In this document: positions 49,072-57,394 of the stretch, piece by piece
How the letters are laid out: every line of letters starts with the position of its first letter
Position numbering within the stretch: position 1 is the first letter of the stretch
From: Streptomyces asoensis
GTDB lineage: Bacteria > Actinomycetota > Actinomycetes > Streptomycetales > Streptomycetaceae
Direction: 5' to 3'
DNA length: 64,000 nt
NCBI RefSeq assembly: GCF_016860545.1
Contig: NZ_BNEB01000002.1
Location: 124,001 to 188,000 of the forward strand
Notes under the pieces: generated by a model
Told to the model about the DNA's origin: nothing
What the model saw: only the letters and a program-made list of their open reading frames with translations
Databases searched by the model: none
Made by a program: the position numbers and the translations under genes

Positions 49072-50523
49072 ATGTCCGAGACGAAGACGGCGGCCGACCG
49101 GCCGAGCGCCGAGCCACCCGCGACGAGCAGCGTCGACCGGTTCTTCAAGATCTCCGAGCGGGGATCCACCTTCGGCCGGGAGATACGCGGCGGCTTCGCC
49201 ACGTTCTTCACCATGGCCTACATCCTTGTCCTGAATCCCATCATCCTGGGCAGCGCCGAGGACAAGTACGGGCACCACCTCGACACCGTCCAGCTCACCA
49301 CCGCCACCGCCCTGGTGGCCGCCGTGATGACGATCGTGATGGGCGTCGGCGGCAACCTGCCCCTCGCGCTCGCCGCGGGCCTCGGCCTCAACGCGGTCGT
49401 CGCATTCCAGATCGCCCCGCTGATGAGCTGGGACGACGCGATGGGCCTCGTCGTCCTCGAAGGCCTGCTCATCTGCGTCCTGGTGGTGACCGGTCTGCGC
49501 GAGGCCGTCATGCACGCCATCCCGCAGCCGCTGAAGCAGGCGATCAGTGTCGGCATCGGCCTGTTCATCGCCTTCATCGGCTTCGTCGACGCCGGCTTCG
49601 TCAGCCGGGTCCCCGACATCGCCCACACGACCGTCCCCGTGCAGCTCGGCGGCACGGGGACGCTCGCCGGCTGGCCGGTGCTCGTCTTCTGCCTCGGCGT
49701 GCTGCTGACGGTCGGACTGCTGGCCCGCAAGGTCAAGGGCGCGATCCTGATCAGCATCGTCGCGATGACCGTCCTCGCGATCCTCATCGACTCGCTCGCG
49801 GACATCAAGTCCTGGGGGCTGACCACACCGTCCTGGCCCGACAAGGTCGTCGGCACCCCCGACTTCGGGCTGATCGGCCACTTCAGCCTGTTCGGCGCGT
49901 TCGGCGCGACCGGCGTCGTCACCGTCGTCCTGCTGGTCTTCACCCTGGTCCTGTCCGACTTCTTCGACACCATGGGCACCGTCGTGGGCATCAGCGCGGA
50001 GGCCGGACTGCTGGACGACAAGGGCGATGTGCCGCACCTCGGCCGGGTGCTGCTCATCGACGGCGCGGCGGCGGTCGCGGGCGGCGCCGCCTCGGCGTCC
50101 TCCGCGACCTCCTACATCGAGTCCGCCGCGGGCGTCGGCGAAGGGGCGCGCACCGGATTCTCCAACCTGGTCACCGGCGGCCTGTTCGCGCTCGCCCTGT
50201 TCCTGACCCCGCTGCTCACCATCGTTCCGCTCCAGGCGGCCGCCCCCGCCCTGGTGGCCGTCGGCTTCCTGATGATGACCCAGGTCAAGCACATCGACTG
50301 GGACCGGTACGAGATCGCCGTCCCGGCGTTCCTCACCATCGCCGTGATGCCGTTCACCTACTCGATCACCAACGGGATCGGCGCGGGCTTCGTCGCCTAC
50401 GTCGTCATCAAGACGGTGCTCGGCAAGGCGAAGGACGTGCACTGGCTGCTGTGGGGGGCTTCGGCGCTGTTCGTCGTGTACTTCGCCATCGACCCGATCG
50501 AGCAGGTGCTCGGCGTGCGGTGA
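49072..50523 (+). CDS. NCS2-family purine permease (AzgA/PbuG type)
   Basis: 483 residues, 13-14 membrane helices. Signature FFTMAYILVLNPIILG at the N-terminus and LSDFFDTMGTVVGIS near residue 300, both typical of adenine/guanine/hypoxanthine transporters. It imports nucleobases with protons. The ATG at 49072 follows GGGAGCACC; the upstream 270 bp contains no purine riboswitch that I can recognise. Confidence 0.92.
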   Translation: MSETKTAADRPSAEPPATSSVDRFFKISERGSTFGREIRGGFATFFTMAYILVLNPIILGSAEDKYGHHLDTVQLTTATALVAAVMTIVMGVGGNLPLALAAGLGLNAVVAFQIAPLMSWDDAMGLVVLEGLLICVLVVTGLREAVMHAIPQPLKQAISVGIGLFIAFIGFVDAGFVSRVPDIAHTTVPVQLGGTGTLAGWPVLVFCLGVLLTVGLLARKVKGAILISIVAMTVLAILIDSLADIKSWGLTTPSWPDKVVGTPDFGLIGHFSLFGAFGATGVVTVVLLVFTLVLSDFFDTMGTVVGISAEAGLLDDKGDVPHLGRVLLIDGAAAVAGGAASASSATSYIESAAGVGEGARTGFSNLVTGGLFALALFLTPLLTIVPLQAAAPALVAVGFLMMTQVKHIDWDRYEIAVPAFLTIAVMPFTYSITNGIGAGFVAYVVIKTVLGKAKDVHWLLWGASALFVVYFAIDPIEQVLGVR

Positions 50524-50536
50524 CGGCACGGCACGA

Positions 50537-50567
50537 GGGCGGGACCGCGGCCGGCGCGGTCCCGCCC
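50537..50567. terminator. Bidirectional terminator
   Basis: GGGCGGGACCGCG (50537-50549) pairs with CGCGGTCCCGCCC (50555-50567), 13 bp, 5-nt loop, between the converging permease and penicillin-binding protein genes. Confidence 0.85.
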
Positions 50568-50572
50568 CGCGC

Positions 50573-52027
50573 TCACTTCAGTGCCGCCCGCATCATCGCC
50601 CGGGCCACCGGAGCGGCCAGCCCGTTGCCGCTGACCTCGGAGCGCGCCGCGTCGGACTGCTCCACGACGACCGCCACGGCGACCTCCTCGCCGGAGGAGT
50701 CGGACTTCCCGTACGAGGTGAACCAGGCGTACGGCGCCTTGCTGTTGTTCTCGCCGTTCTGCGCCGTGCCCGTCTTGCCGCCCACGGTGACGCCGTCGAT
50801 GAGCGCGTTCGTGCCGGTGCCCTTCTCGACGACGGTCCGCATCGCCGACTGCAACTGCTCGGCGGTGGAGGAGCTGACGACCCGCGTGCTCGACGCGTCG
50901 TCGTCGTAGTCCTTCAGCACGTCACCGCCGCCGTCGGTGATCTGCGAGACCATGTGCGGCGAGACGAGCTCGCCGCCGCCTGCGATGGCGGCCGACACCA
51001 TGGCCATCTGGAGCGGCGTCGCCGTCACGTCGAACTGGCCGATGCCGGTCAGGGCCGTCGACGAGGCGTCCATGCCGGAGGGGTAGACGCTCGGGTACGC
51101 CCGTACCGGCACGTCCTGGCTGTTGTCGTCGAAGCCGAACCGGTCGGCCATCGCCTTCAGCTTGTCCTGTCCGAGCTGGACGGCCATGTGCGCGAACACG
51201 TTGTTGCACGAGTACTGCAACGCGACCCGGATCGAGGCGTTCTCGCAGGGCGCGGACGGGTTCTCGTTGCTCAGGTCCGTGCGCGTGCCCGGCAGCCGGT
51301 AGGGGTCCTGGCTGTCGGTCTTCTCGTCCACCGACGTGTACAGCTTGTCCTCCAGCGCGGCCGCGGCCACCACCAGCTTGAACGTCGAGCCCGGCGCCAG
51401 CGGCTGGCGCAGCGCCCGGTTGGTGAGCGGCTTGGCGGGGTCCGCGTTCAGCTCCTTCCAGGCCGTCCCGGCGGTGTTGGCGTCGGTCAGCGTCGACGGG
51501 TCGTACGACGGGGTCGACACCACCGCCAGGATCCGGCCGGTCTTCGGGTCGATCGCGACCGCCGCGCCCTTCTTGTCGCCGAGCGCGTCGTACGCGGCCT
51601 TCTGCACGGCCGGGTCGATCGTGGTGATCACGTTGCCCGGGTCGGCCCGCTTTCCGGTGACCGTGTCCAGCGCGGTCTTCAACCGGATGTCCGTGCCGTT
51701 GAGGAGGTCCGCGTAGATGCCCTCCAGCTGCGTCGGGGCGTAGCTCTGGGAGGCGTAGCCCGTCACCGCCGCGTACAGCTCGCCGTCCGTGTAGGTGCGC
51801 TTGTATCTGAGGTCGCCGCCGGTGGTGACGGCCGAACCGGTGACCGCCTTTCCGCCCACGATGATGTTCCCGAGCGGCTCCGCGTACGTGGAGATCGCGT
51901 TGCGCCGGTTGCTCTTGTCGTCCGCGAGCGCCCGGCCCTCGTAGAACTGCACCCAGGTCGCCCGCAGCAGCAGGGCGAACACGAGCAGCAGCGCGAAGAC
52001 CGAGGCGCGCCTGATCGTCTTGTTCAT
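50573..52027 (-). CDS. Class B penicillin-binding protein (transpeptidase)
   Basis: 484 residues. N-terminal membrane anchor (ASVFALLLVFALLLRATW). PBP dimerisation region followed by the transpeptidase domain with motif 1 APGSTFK, motif 2 SCN in YSCNNVFAH and motif 3 KTGTAQ. It crosslinks peptidoglycan outside the membrane. The length and NTF2-less layout resemble the PbpA group of sporulating actinomycetes, so it may act in septation or sporulation. It is monocistronic and not next to a dcw cluster, so it is an accessory paralogue of FtsI. Confidence 0.92.
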   Translation of the reverse strand: MNKTIRRASVFALLLVFALLLRATWVQFYEGRALADDKSNRRNAISTYAEPLGNIIVGGKAVTGSAVTTGGDLRYKRTYTDGELYAAVTGYASQSYAPTQLEGIYADLLNGTDIRLKTALDTVTGKRADPGNVITTIDPAVQKAAYDALGDKKGAAVAIDPKTGRILAVVSTPSYDPSTLTDANTAGTAWKELNADPAKPLTNRALRQPLAPGSTFKLVVAAAALEDKLYTSVDEKTDSQDPYRLPGTRTDLSNENPSAPCENASIRVALQYSCNNVFAHMAVQLGQDKLKAMADRFGFDDNSQDVPVRAYPSVYPSGMDASSTALTGIGQFDVTATPLQMAMVSAAIAGGGELVSPHMVSQITDGGGDVLKDYDDDASSTRVVSSSTAEQLQSAMRTVVEKGTGTNALIDGVTVGGKTGTAQNGENNSKAPYAWFTSYGKSDSSGEEVAVAVVVEQSDAARSEVSGNGLAAPVARAMMRAALK

Positions 52028-52134
52028 GGCGACCGGAAAGACGAACGAGGCGGCGGGGTTCGTTCCCGTCCGCCCGTTTTCTCATCGTCCGTTCATCTGC
52101 CGGCCCGGCCGGCGGGCCGTCCGCCCGGGGCCGC

Positions 52135-52605
52135 TCAGGGCTCCAGGCGCAGCACGATCTCCTCGATCTCCGCGCCGCGCGCGTGCGCGTATCCGGTGGC
52201 CCGGGCGGTGGACCGGAAGCCGCACTTCTCCAGGACCCGCAGGGAGGCGGCGTTGTCGGCCGCCGCCCGGGCGAACAGCGGCCGCTCCGCGACCTCGGCC
52301 ACCAGCCCCCGCAACGCCCCCGTGGCGATGCCCCGGCCCCAGTAGGCCCGGTCCACCCAGTACGTCACCTCGCGCTCGCCCGGCTCCCCGTACACCGCCG
52401 CGCTGCCGACGACGTCCCCGTCGGCCAGGATCGTGCGCGGCACGGCGGAGGAGGCGCGGATCCGGGCCCAGTGGGCGTCGAAGGCGTCCCGGTCGGCCGG
52501 GTCCTTCGCGGTGAACGCGGCCATCCGCAGGGACTCGGGGTCGTTCATCTGCCGGAAGAACACGGGCAGATCGCTGTCGTGGACCTGGCGCAGGGTGATC
52601 AGCAT
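52135..52605 (-). CDS. GNAT-family acetyltransferase
   Basis: 156 residues, RimJ/RimL-like. The acetyl-CoA loop is in DRAYWGRGIATGALRGLV, and the typical RimJ tail ASLRVLEKCGFRSTARATGY follows. The substrate is unknown. It starts 3 bp after the IclR stop, so it is in an operon with that regulator. Confidence 0.85.
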   Translation of the reverse strand: MLITLRQVHDSDLPVFFRQMNDPESLRMAAFTAKDPADRDAFDAHWARIRASSAVPRTILADGDVVGSAAVYGEPGEREVTYWVDRAYWGRGIATGALRGLVAEVAERPLFARAAADNAASLRVLEKCGFRSTARATGYAHARGAEIEEIVLRLEP

Positions 52606-52608
52606 GCC

Positions 52609-53382
52609 TCAGAGCCTACGGGTGGCCAGGGTGAGCCGGTCGCGTGCGTCGAACAGCGCGTCCTTGACCAGCTGCTCGTGCGCGGGGGTGAGCCGGGCCA
52701 CCGGCACCGAGCAGCTGATCGCGTCGCGGGCCGGGGTGCGGTAGGGGATCGCGACCCCGAAGCAGCGCAGGCCCAGCGTGTTCTCCTCGCGGTCCACGGA
52801 GAAGCCCTGCTCACGGATCTGGTGCAGCTCCTCGATGAGCTTCTCGCGGTCCGTGATCGTGTGCTCGGTCAGCGCGGACAGCGTCTCCGGCAGCAGCTTG
52901 CGGACCTGCTCGTCGGTGTACGTGCTCAGCAGCGCCTTGCCCAGGGAGGTGGAGTGGGCGGGGAGGCGGCGTCCGACGCGCGTGAAGGGGCGCAGGTAGT
53001 GCTGCGACTGGCGGGTGGCGAGGTACACCACGTTCGTGCCGTCGAGCCGGGCGAGGTGGATGGTCTCGGTGGTGTCGTCCGACAGGCGGTCCAGGGTCGG
53101 CCGGGCGGCCGCGACCACCTCGTCGCCGTCGATGTACGACGTGCCGACGAGCAGCGCCCGCACCCCGATCCCGTACCGCGTGCCCGTCGCGTCGGTCTCC
53201 ACCCACCCCAGCTCCACCAGGGTGCGCAGCAGCATGTAGAGACTCGACTTGGGGTATCCCACCGCCTCCTGGACGGACGCGAGGGAGTGCATTCCGGGGC
53301 GGCCGGCGAAGTATTCCAGCAGCTCAACCGTCCGCACCGCGGACTTGACCTGCGCTCCGCCCCCCGTCTCGACAGCCGACAT
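52609..53382 (-). CDS. IclR-family regulator, probably of 2,5-dioxopentanoate metabolism
   Basis: 257 residues from ATG 53382 (an ATG 18 codons upstream would overlap the operator region). The winged helix has VKSAVRTVELLEYFAGRPGMHSLASVQEAVGYPKSSLYMLLRTL. The effector domain has YLATRQSQHYLRPFTRVGRRLPAHSTSLGKALLS and IPYRTPARDAISCSVPVARLT. It diverges from the dehydrogenase gene across a GTTCAGTATATCGAAC dyad. Likely effectors are keto- or aldaric acids of uronate breakdown. Confidence 0.88.
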   Translation of the reverse strand: MSAVETGGGAQVKSAVRTVELLEYFAGRPGMHSLASVQEAVGYPKSSLYMLLRTLVELGWVETDATGTRYGIGVRALLVGTSYIDGDEVVAAARPTLDRLSDDTTETIHLARLDGTNVVYLATRQSQHYLRPFTRVGRRLPAHSTSLGKALLSTYTDEQVRKLLPETLSALTEHTITDREKLIEELHQIREQGFSVDREENTLGLRCFGVAIPYRTPARDAISCSVPVARLTPAHEQLVKDALFDARDRLTLATRRL

Positions 53383-53446
53383 CGCCCTTGACCCCTTCGT
53401 TCGACGGGAAATACGCTCCGACAGCATATTCATCATCAGAGACAGC

Positions 53447-53462
53447 GTTCAGTATATCGAAC
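53447..53462. promoter_or_regulatory. IclR operator candidate
   Basis: GTTCAGTATATCGAAC has GTTC/GAAC outer arms and an AT-rich centre, located between the divergent iclR (start 53382) and dehydrogenase (start 53523) genes. It resembles the GTTCA-N6-TGGAC sites of the udh/kdgD gap. A weaker GAATATG core in the other orientation lies at about 53424-53432. Confidence 0.6.
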
Positions 53463-53522
53463 GACCCTGGTGAATGAGCCAGTACCAAACGTGGTCAAGA
53501 ACCAAGCGTGGAGGGACCCGCG

Positions 53523-55052
53523 GTGGCAGCAGCACCAGTCTGGAGTGTCGACCCCCGAACCGGGAAGCAGCGTGAACAGGTTGCGGTGGAGGCCACGGCC
53601 CAGGAGGTCGACGCCGTCGTCCGCGCCGCCCACGAAGCGCGCGGCTTCCTCGCCGACCGCACCGTGCGCGCCGCCTTCCTGCGTTCCGCCGCCGACCGGC
53701 TCCAGGCGGCCAAGGACACGCTCGTGGAGGTGGCCGACGCCGAGACGGCGCTCGGCCCGGTCCGGCTGACCGGCGAGCTCGCCCGCACCTGCTACCAGCT
53801 GCGCGCGTTCGCCGACATCGTCGACGAGGGCGCCTTCCTCGACGTCGTCATCAGCCACCCCGACGACACCGCGACCCCGCCCATCCCCGACCTGCGCCGC
53901 TACAAGGTGCCGCTCGGGGTGGTGGCCGTGTACTCGGCGTCCAACTTCCCCTTCGCGTTCTCCGTCGCCGGCGGGGACACCGCGAGCGCGCTCGCGGCGG
54001 GCAACCCGGTCGTCGTCAAGTCCCACCCCGACCACCCGGGGCTGTCCGAGCTGGTCGCCAAGGTGGTGCGCAACGCCGCCGCCGAGCACGGCATCCCGGC
54101 GGGGGTGCTGGGTCTGGTGCACGGCTTCGAGGCCGGCGTCGAGCTGATCAAGCACCCGCTGGTCGCCGCGGCCGGTTTCACCGGCTCGATCCGGGGCGGG
54201 CGCGCGCTGTTCGACGCGGCGGCGGCCCGGCCGGTGCCGATCCCGTTCCACGGCGAGCTGGGTTCCCTGAACCCGGTCGTGGTGACCGAGGCGGCCGCCG
54301 CCGAACGGGCCGAGACCATCGGCAGCGGCCTCGCCGGGTCCATGACGCTGGGCGTCGGCCAGTTCTGCGTGAAGCCCGGGCTGGTCCTGGTGCCGTCCGG
54401 CGCGGCGGGCGACGGACTGGTCAAGTCGCTCACCGACGCGGTGAGCGACACCGACGCGGGCGTGCTGCTCGACCACCGGATGCGCGACAACTTCATCGCC
54501 GGCGTCGCCGAGCGGGCCGGGCTGCCCGACGTGGAGTCGCCGGTGACGCCCGGCGCGGGCGGCGAGCACACGGTCAGCGCGGGCTTCCTGACCGTGCCGG
54601 CCTCCCGGCTGGCCGCCGAGGGCGCGCACGACCTGCTGCTCGAGGAGTGCTTCGGCCCGGTCACCGTCGTGGCGCGCTACGACGACGAGGGCGAGGTCAA
54701 GGCGGTGCTGTCGCGTCTGCCCGGCAACCTCACCGCGACCGTCCAGCTGTCCGAGGAGGAGGCCGCGGGCGAGGGCCGGGGCGGCGAGATCCTCGCCGAA
54801 CTGACCCCGCTTGCCGGGCGCGTGCTGGTGAACGGCTGGCCCACGGGTGTCGCCGTCGCGCCGGCCCAGCACCACGGGGGGCCGTACCCGGCCACCACCT
54901 CGACGTCCACCTCGGTCGGCGGGACCGCCATCGAGCGGTGGCTGCGGCCGGTCGCCTACCAGAACGCCCCCGCGGCGCTGCTGCCGGTGGAGCTGCGCGA
55001 CGAGAACGAGCTGGGGCTGCCGCGGCGGTTCAACGGGCGGTTGGAGCGGTAG
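53523..55052 (+). CDS. 2,5-dioxopentanoate (ketoglutarate semialdehyde) dehydrogenase
   Basis: 509 residues from GTG 53523 (GAGGG at 7 nt); an in-frame GTG at 53508 lies on the RBS. Aldehyde dehydrogenase superfamily, KGSADH-like branch: SASNFPFAFSVAGGDTASALAAG (cofactor cleft), catalytic Glu in HGELGSLNPVVV and nucleophile Cys in GVGQFCVKPG. It oxidises 2,5-dioxopentanoate to 2-oxoglutarate with NAD(P). This is the last step shared by the kdgD route and the pentonate route encoded elsewhere in the window. Confidence 0.86.
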   Translation: MAAAPVWSVDPRTGKQREQVAVEATAQEVDAVVRAAHEARGFLADRTVRAAFLRSAADRLQAAKDTLVEVADAETALGPVRLTGELARTCYQLRAFADIVDEGAFLDVVISHPDDTATPPIPDLRRYKVPLGVVAVYSASNFPFAFSVAGGDTASALAAGNPVVVKSHPDHPGLSELVAKVVRNAAAEHGIPAGVLGLVHGFEAGVELIKHPLVAAAGFTGSIRGGRALFDAAAARPVPIPFHGELGSLNPVVVTEAAAAERAETIGSGLAGSMTLGVGQFCVKPGLVLVPSGAAGDGLVKSLTDAVSDTDAGVLLDHRMRDNFIAGVAERAGLPDVESPVTPGAGGEHTVSAGFLTVPASRLAAEGAHDLLLEECFGPVTVVARYDDEGEVKAVLSRLPGNLTATVQLSEEEAAGEGRGGEILAELTPLAGRVLVNGWPTGVAVAPAQHHGGPYPATTSTSTSVGGTAIERWLRPVAYQNAPAALLPVELRDENELGLPRRFNGRLER

Positions 55053-55156
55053 CGCTCCGCTGGGGTGCGGATGGGGACTTCGGGACGCCGTCCGGGGTGT
55101 GTTCGGACGGCGTCCGGGGTGCGGTGGGGGGTGCGTGCGGGTCCGTTGGGGCTCGG

Positions 55157-55248
55157 CGCGCAGTTCCCCGCGCCCCTGGGGGTTGGCTCGCCCGGGGTTC
55201 GAGGGGTGCCCGGGGGCCCGGCGCGCAGTTTCCCGCGACCCTGGGGGG
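55157..55248. repeat. Two copies of a GCGCAGTT-CCCGCG dispersed motif
   Basis: GCGCAGTTCCCCGCGCCCCTGG (55157-55180 region) and GCGCAGTTTCCCGCGACCCTGG (55221-55248 region) are near-identical. The same core, with GCGGTTCCCCGCGCCCC, occurs at 40599-40617. Such units are scattered in streptomycete intergenic regions. The 55053-55301 gap has no gene but also holds GGCGTCCGGGGTG repeats. Confidence 0.6.
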
Positions 55249-55301
55249 GTGACTCGTCCGGGGTTTGTCGTGCGGCCGGGGTGGGGTGATGTGATGACGT
55301 C

Positions 55302-55910
55302 ATGGATGTCTCGCTTCCCGAACTGCCTTTTCCCCTTCGTACCTATGGGCCCGACGGGCACTGGTCCCACGAGCACGGGGTGCTCACCGGGTGGGCCGGT
55401 GCGCGGCAGGACCGGTTCGTGCCGCCCACCGGGGACGGGGTGGACCCCGCCGCCGACGCGCCCCGGCTGCTGGGAGCGCCGGAAGGCGACTTCCAGCTCA
55501 TCGCCCGCGTCACCGTCGGCTTCAACTGGGCCTTCGACGCGGGGGCGTTGTACGTCCACGTCGGCGAGCGGGCCTGGGCCAAGCTGTGCCTGGAGTACTC
55601 CCCGGACGTGGCCACCGTCTGCACGGTGGTCACCCGGGGCCACTCCGACGACGCCAACTCCTTCACCGTGGAGGGAAGTTCGGTCTGGCTCCGGCTGAGC
55701 AGGACCGGCCGCGCCTTCGCCTTCCACGCCTCCCGCGACGGCAGGCGCTGGACCTTCGTCCGGCTGTTCACGCTGGGGGAGGAGAAGGAGACCGGCGCCG
55801 CCCTGGTCGGCTTCATGACCCAGTCCCCGATGGGCGAGGGATGCGTGGTGACCTACGACCACCTCGAGTTCAGGACCGAGTGGCCGGACGACCTGCGGGA
55901 CGGGAGCTGA
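55302..55910 (+). CDS. DUF1349 concanavalin-like protein
   Basis: 202 residues, no signal. The beta-sandwich pattern ends with the DUF1349 signature (DFQLIARVTVGFNWAFDAGALYVHVGERAWAKLCLEY, HASRDGRRWTFVRLF, FMTQSPMGEGCVVTYDHLEFR). Family members are small regulators of unknown role or carbohydrate-binding modules. Substrate not readable. Confidence 0.8.
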   Translation: MDVSLPELPFPLRTYGPDGHWSHEHGVLTGWAGARQDRFVPPTGDGVDPAADAPRLLGAPEGDFQLIARVTVGFNWAFDAGALYVHVGERAWAKLCLEYSPDVATVCTVVTRGHSDDANSFTVEGSSVWLRLSRTGRAFAFHASRDGRRWTFVRLFTLGEEKETGAALVGFMTQSPMGEGCVVTYDHLEFRTEWPDDLRDGS

Positions 55911-55974
55911 ACGCGGCCCGCCGGGCGGCGCCCGTGCCCGGAACCGGGGAGCGCGTGGCCACGTCCTCCTCTGC

Positions 55975-56478
55975 ATGATCGGAGAACGCTTCACCGGCGA
56001 CCGGGTGATCCGTACCGCCGTACCCGCCGAGGCGGAGGCGATCGCCGCGCTGCACGCGCGCGCCCGCGCCACCTATTACCCGGACGGGACGCCCCAGGAC
56101 GGCACGGACTGGCTCGCGAACTGGCGGTTGGCCGTCGAGCGGCCCGACGGCCAGGTGCTGTGCGCCGTCGAGCGGGGACGGATCGTCGCCCTCGCGTCCT
56201 TCCGCCCGCCGCAGGACGCGCCCGCGCACACCGTCAAGCTGTTCCAGTTCCACGTCGATCCCGACCACTGGCGGGCCGGGATCGGTACGGCCCTGCACAC
56301 GGCCTGTGTCGAGCAGTGGCGGGCGGAGGGGCGGCGCACGGCCGTCCTCGACGTGCACGTCGACAACCTGCGGGCCCGGGCCTTCTACGCCCGCCAGGGC
56401 TGGCGGCCGGACGAGGAGAACCCGCCCGCCCCCGACGACCACCACCTCTGGCTGCGGTACGCGGTCCCCGGGGAATGA
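55975..56478 (+). CDS. GNAT-family acetyltransferase
   Basis: 167 residues. Acetyl-CoA loop region HVDPDHWRAGIGTALHTACVEQW and the downstream DVHVDNLRARAFYARQGWRPDEE are typical GNAT. Substrate unknown. The ATG at 55975 is near a weak purine stretch. Confidence 0.82.
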   Translation: MIGERFTGDRVIRTAVPAEAEAIAALHARARATYYPDGTPQDGTDWLANWRLAVERPDGQVLCAVERGRIVALASFRPPQDAPAHTVKLFQFHVDPDHWRAGIGTALHTACVEQWRAEGRRTAVLDVHVDNLRARAFYARQGWRPDEENPPAPDDHHLWLRYAVPGE

Positions 56479-56580
56479 AACCGTCTGCTTGAACGTTCAT
56501 CCACCCGGCGGAGGAAACCTCCGTGCGGGTCTCCGGCCGTGAGCCCCGTACCGCACGCACGACCTGGAGAAAGCCGAGAC

Positions 56581-57297
56581 ATGCGCGTCGAGATCTGGAG
56601 CGACATCGCCTGCCCCTGGTGCTACGTGGGCAAGGCCCGCTTCGAGAAGGCGCTCGAGGCCTTCCCGTACCGTGACCAGGTCGAGGTGGTGCACCGCTCC
56701 TTCGAGCTGGACCCGGGCCGCGCCAAGGGCGACGTCCAGCCGGTGCTGGCCATGCTCACCAAGAAGTACGGGATGAGCCAGGCGCAGGCGCAGTCCGGCG
56801 AGGACAACCTGGGCGCCCAGGCCGCCGCCGAGGGCCTCGACTACCGCACCCGGGACCGCGACCACGGCAACACCTTCGACATGCACCGCCTGCTGCACTT
56901 CGCCAAGGAGCACGGCCGGCAGGACGAGCTGATCCAGATCCTCTACCGCGCCAACTTCGCCGAGGAGAGGTCCGTCTTCGCCGAGGGCGACGAGCGGCTC
57001 GTGGAGCTGGCCGCCGAGGCCGGTCTCGACGCCGGGGCCGCCCGCGAGGTCCTCGCCGACCCGGCCCGCTACGCCGACGAGGTCCGCGCCGACGAGCGCG
57101 AGGCCGCCGAGCTCGGCGCCAACGGCGTGCCCTTCTTCGTCCTCGACCGCGCCTACGGCGTCTCCGGCGCCCAGCCCGCAGAGGTCTTCACCCAGGCCCT
57201 CACCCAGGCGTGGGGCGACCGCTCCCCGCTGAAGCTGATCGACGACGGCGGTGCCGAGGCCTGCGGACCGGACGGGTGCGCGGTGCCGCAGCACTGA
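56581..57297 (+). CDS. FrnE-like DsbA-family oxidoreductase
   Basis: 238 residues. Thioredoxin-fold motif CPWC in WSDIACPWCYVGKARFEKAL at residues 11-14, then the helical insertion and cis-Pro in NGVPFFVLDRAYG. It lacks a signal peptide, so it works in the cytosol, as FrnE proteins do. It ends in a Cys-containing tail GAEACGPDGCAVP, which could serve as a second redox pair. ATG 56581 has GGAGAAAG; a longer start at 56539 has no RBS. Confidence 0.86.
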   Translation: MRVEIWSDIACPWCYVGKARFEKALEAFPYRDQVEVVHRSFELDPGRAKGDVQPVLAMLTKKYGMSQAQAQSGEDNLGAQAAAEGLDYRTRDRDHGNTFDMHRLLHFAKEHGRQDELIQILYRANFAEERSVFAEGDERLVELAAEAGLDAGAAREVLADPARYADEVRADEREAAELGANGVPFFVLDRAYGVSGAQPAEVFTQALTQAWGDRSPLKLIDDGGAEACGPDGCAVPQH

Positions 57298-57394
57298 GGA
57301 ACCGCAGGTCAGGGCCGATCCATAAGCGGTCCTTGGCGGAATCACGTAAAAATCGGCAATGGACGGGGAGTTCCAGGGGTCCCACAGTGGACCC

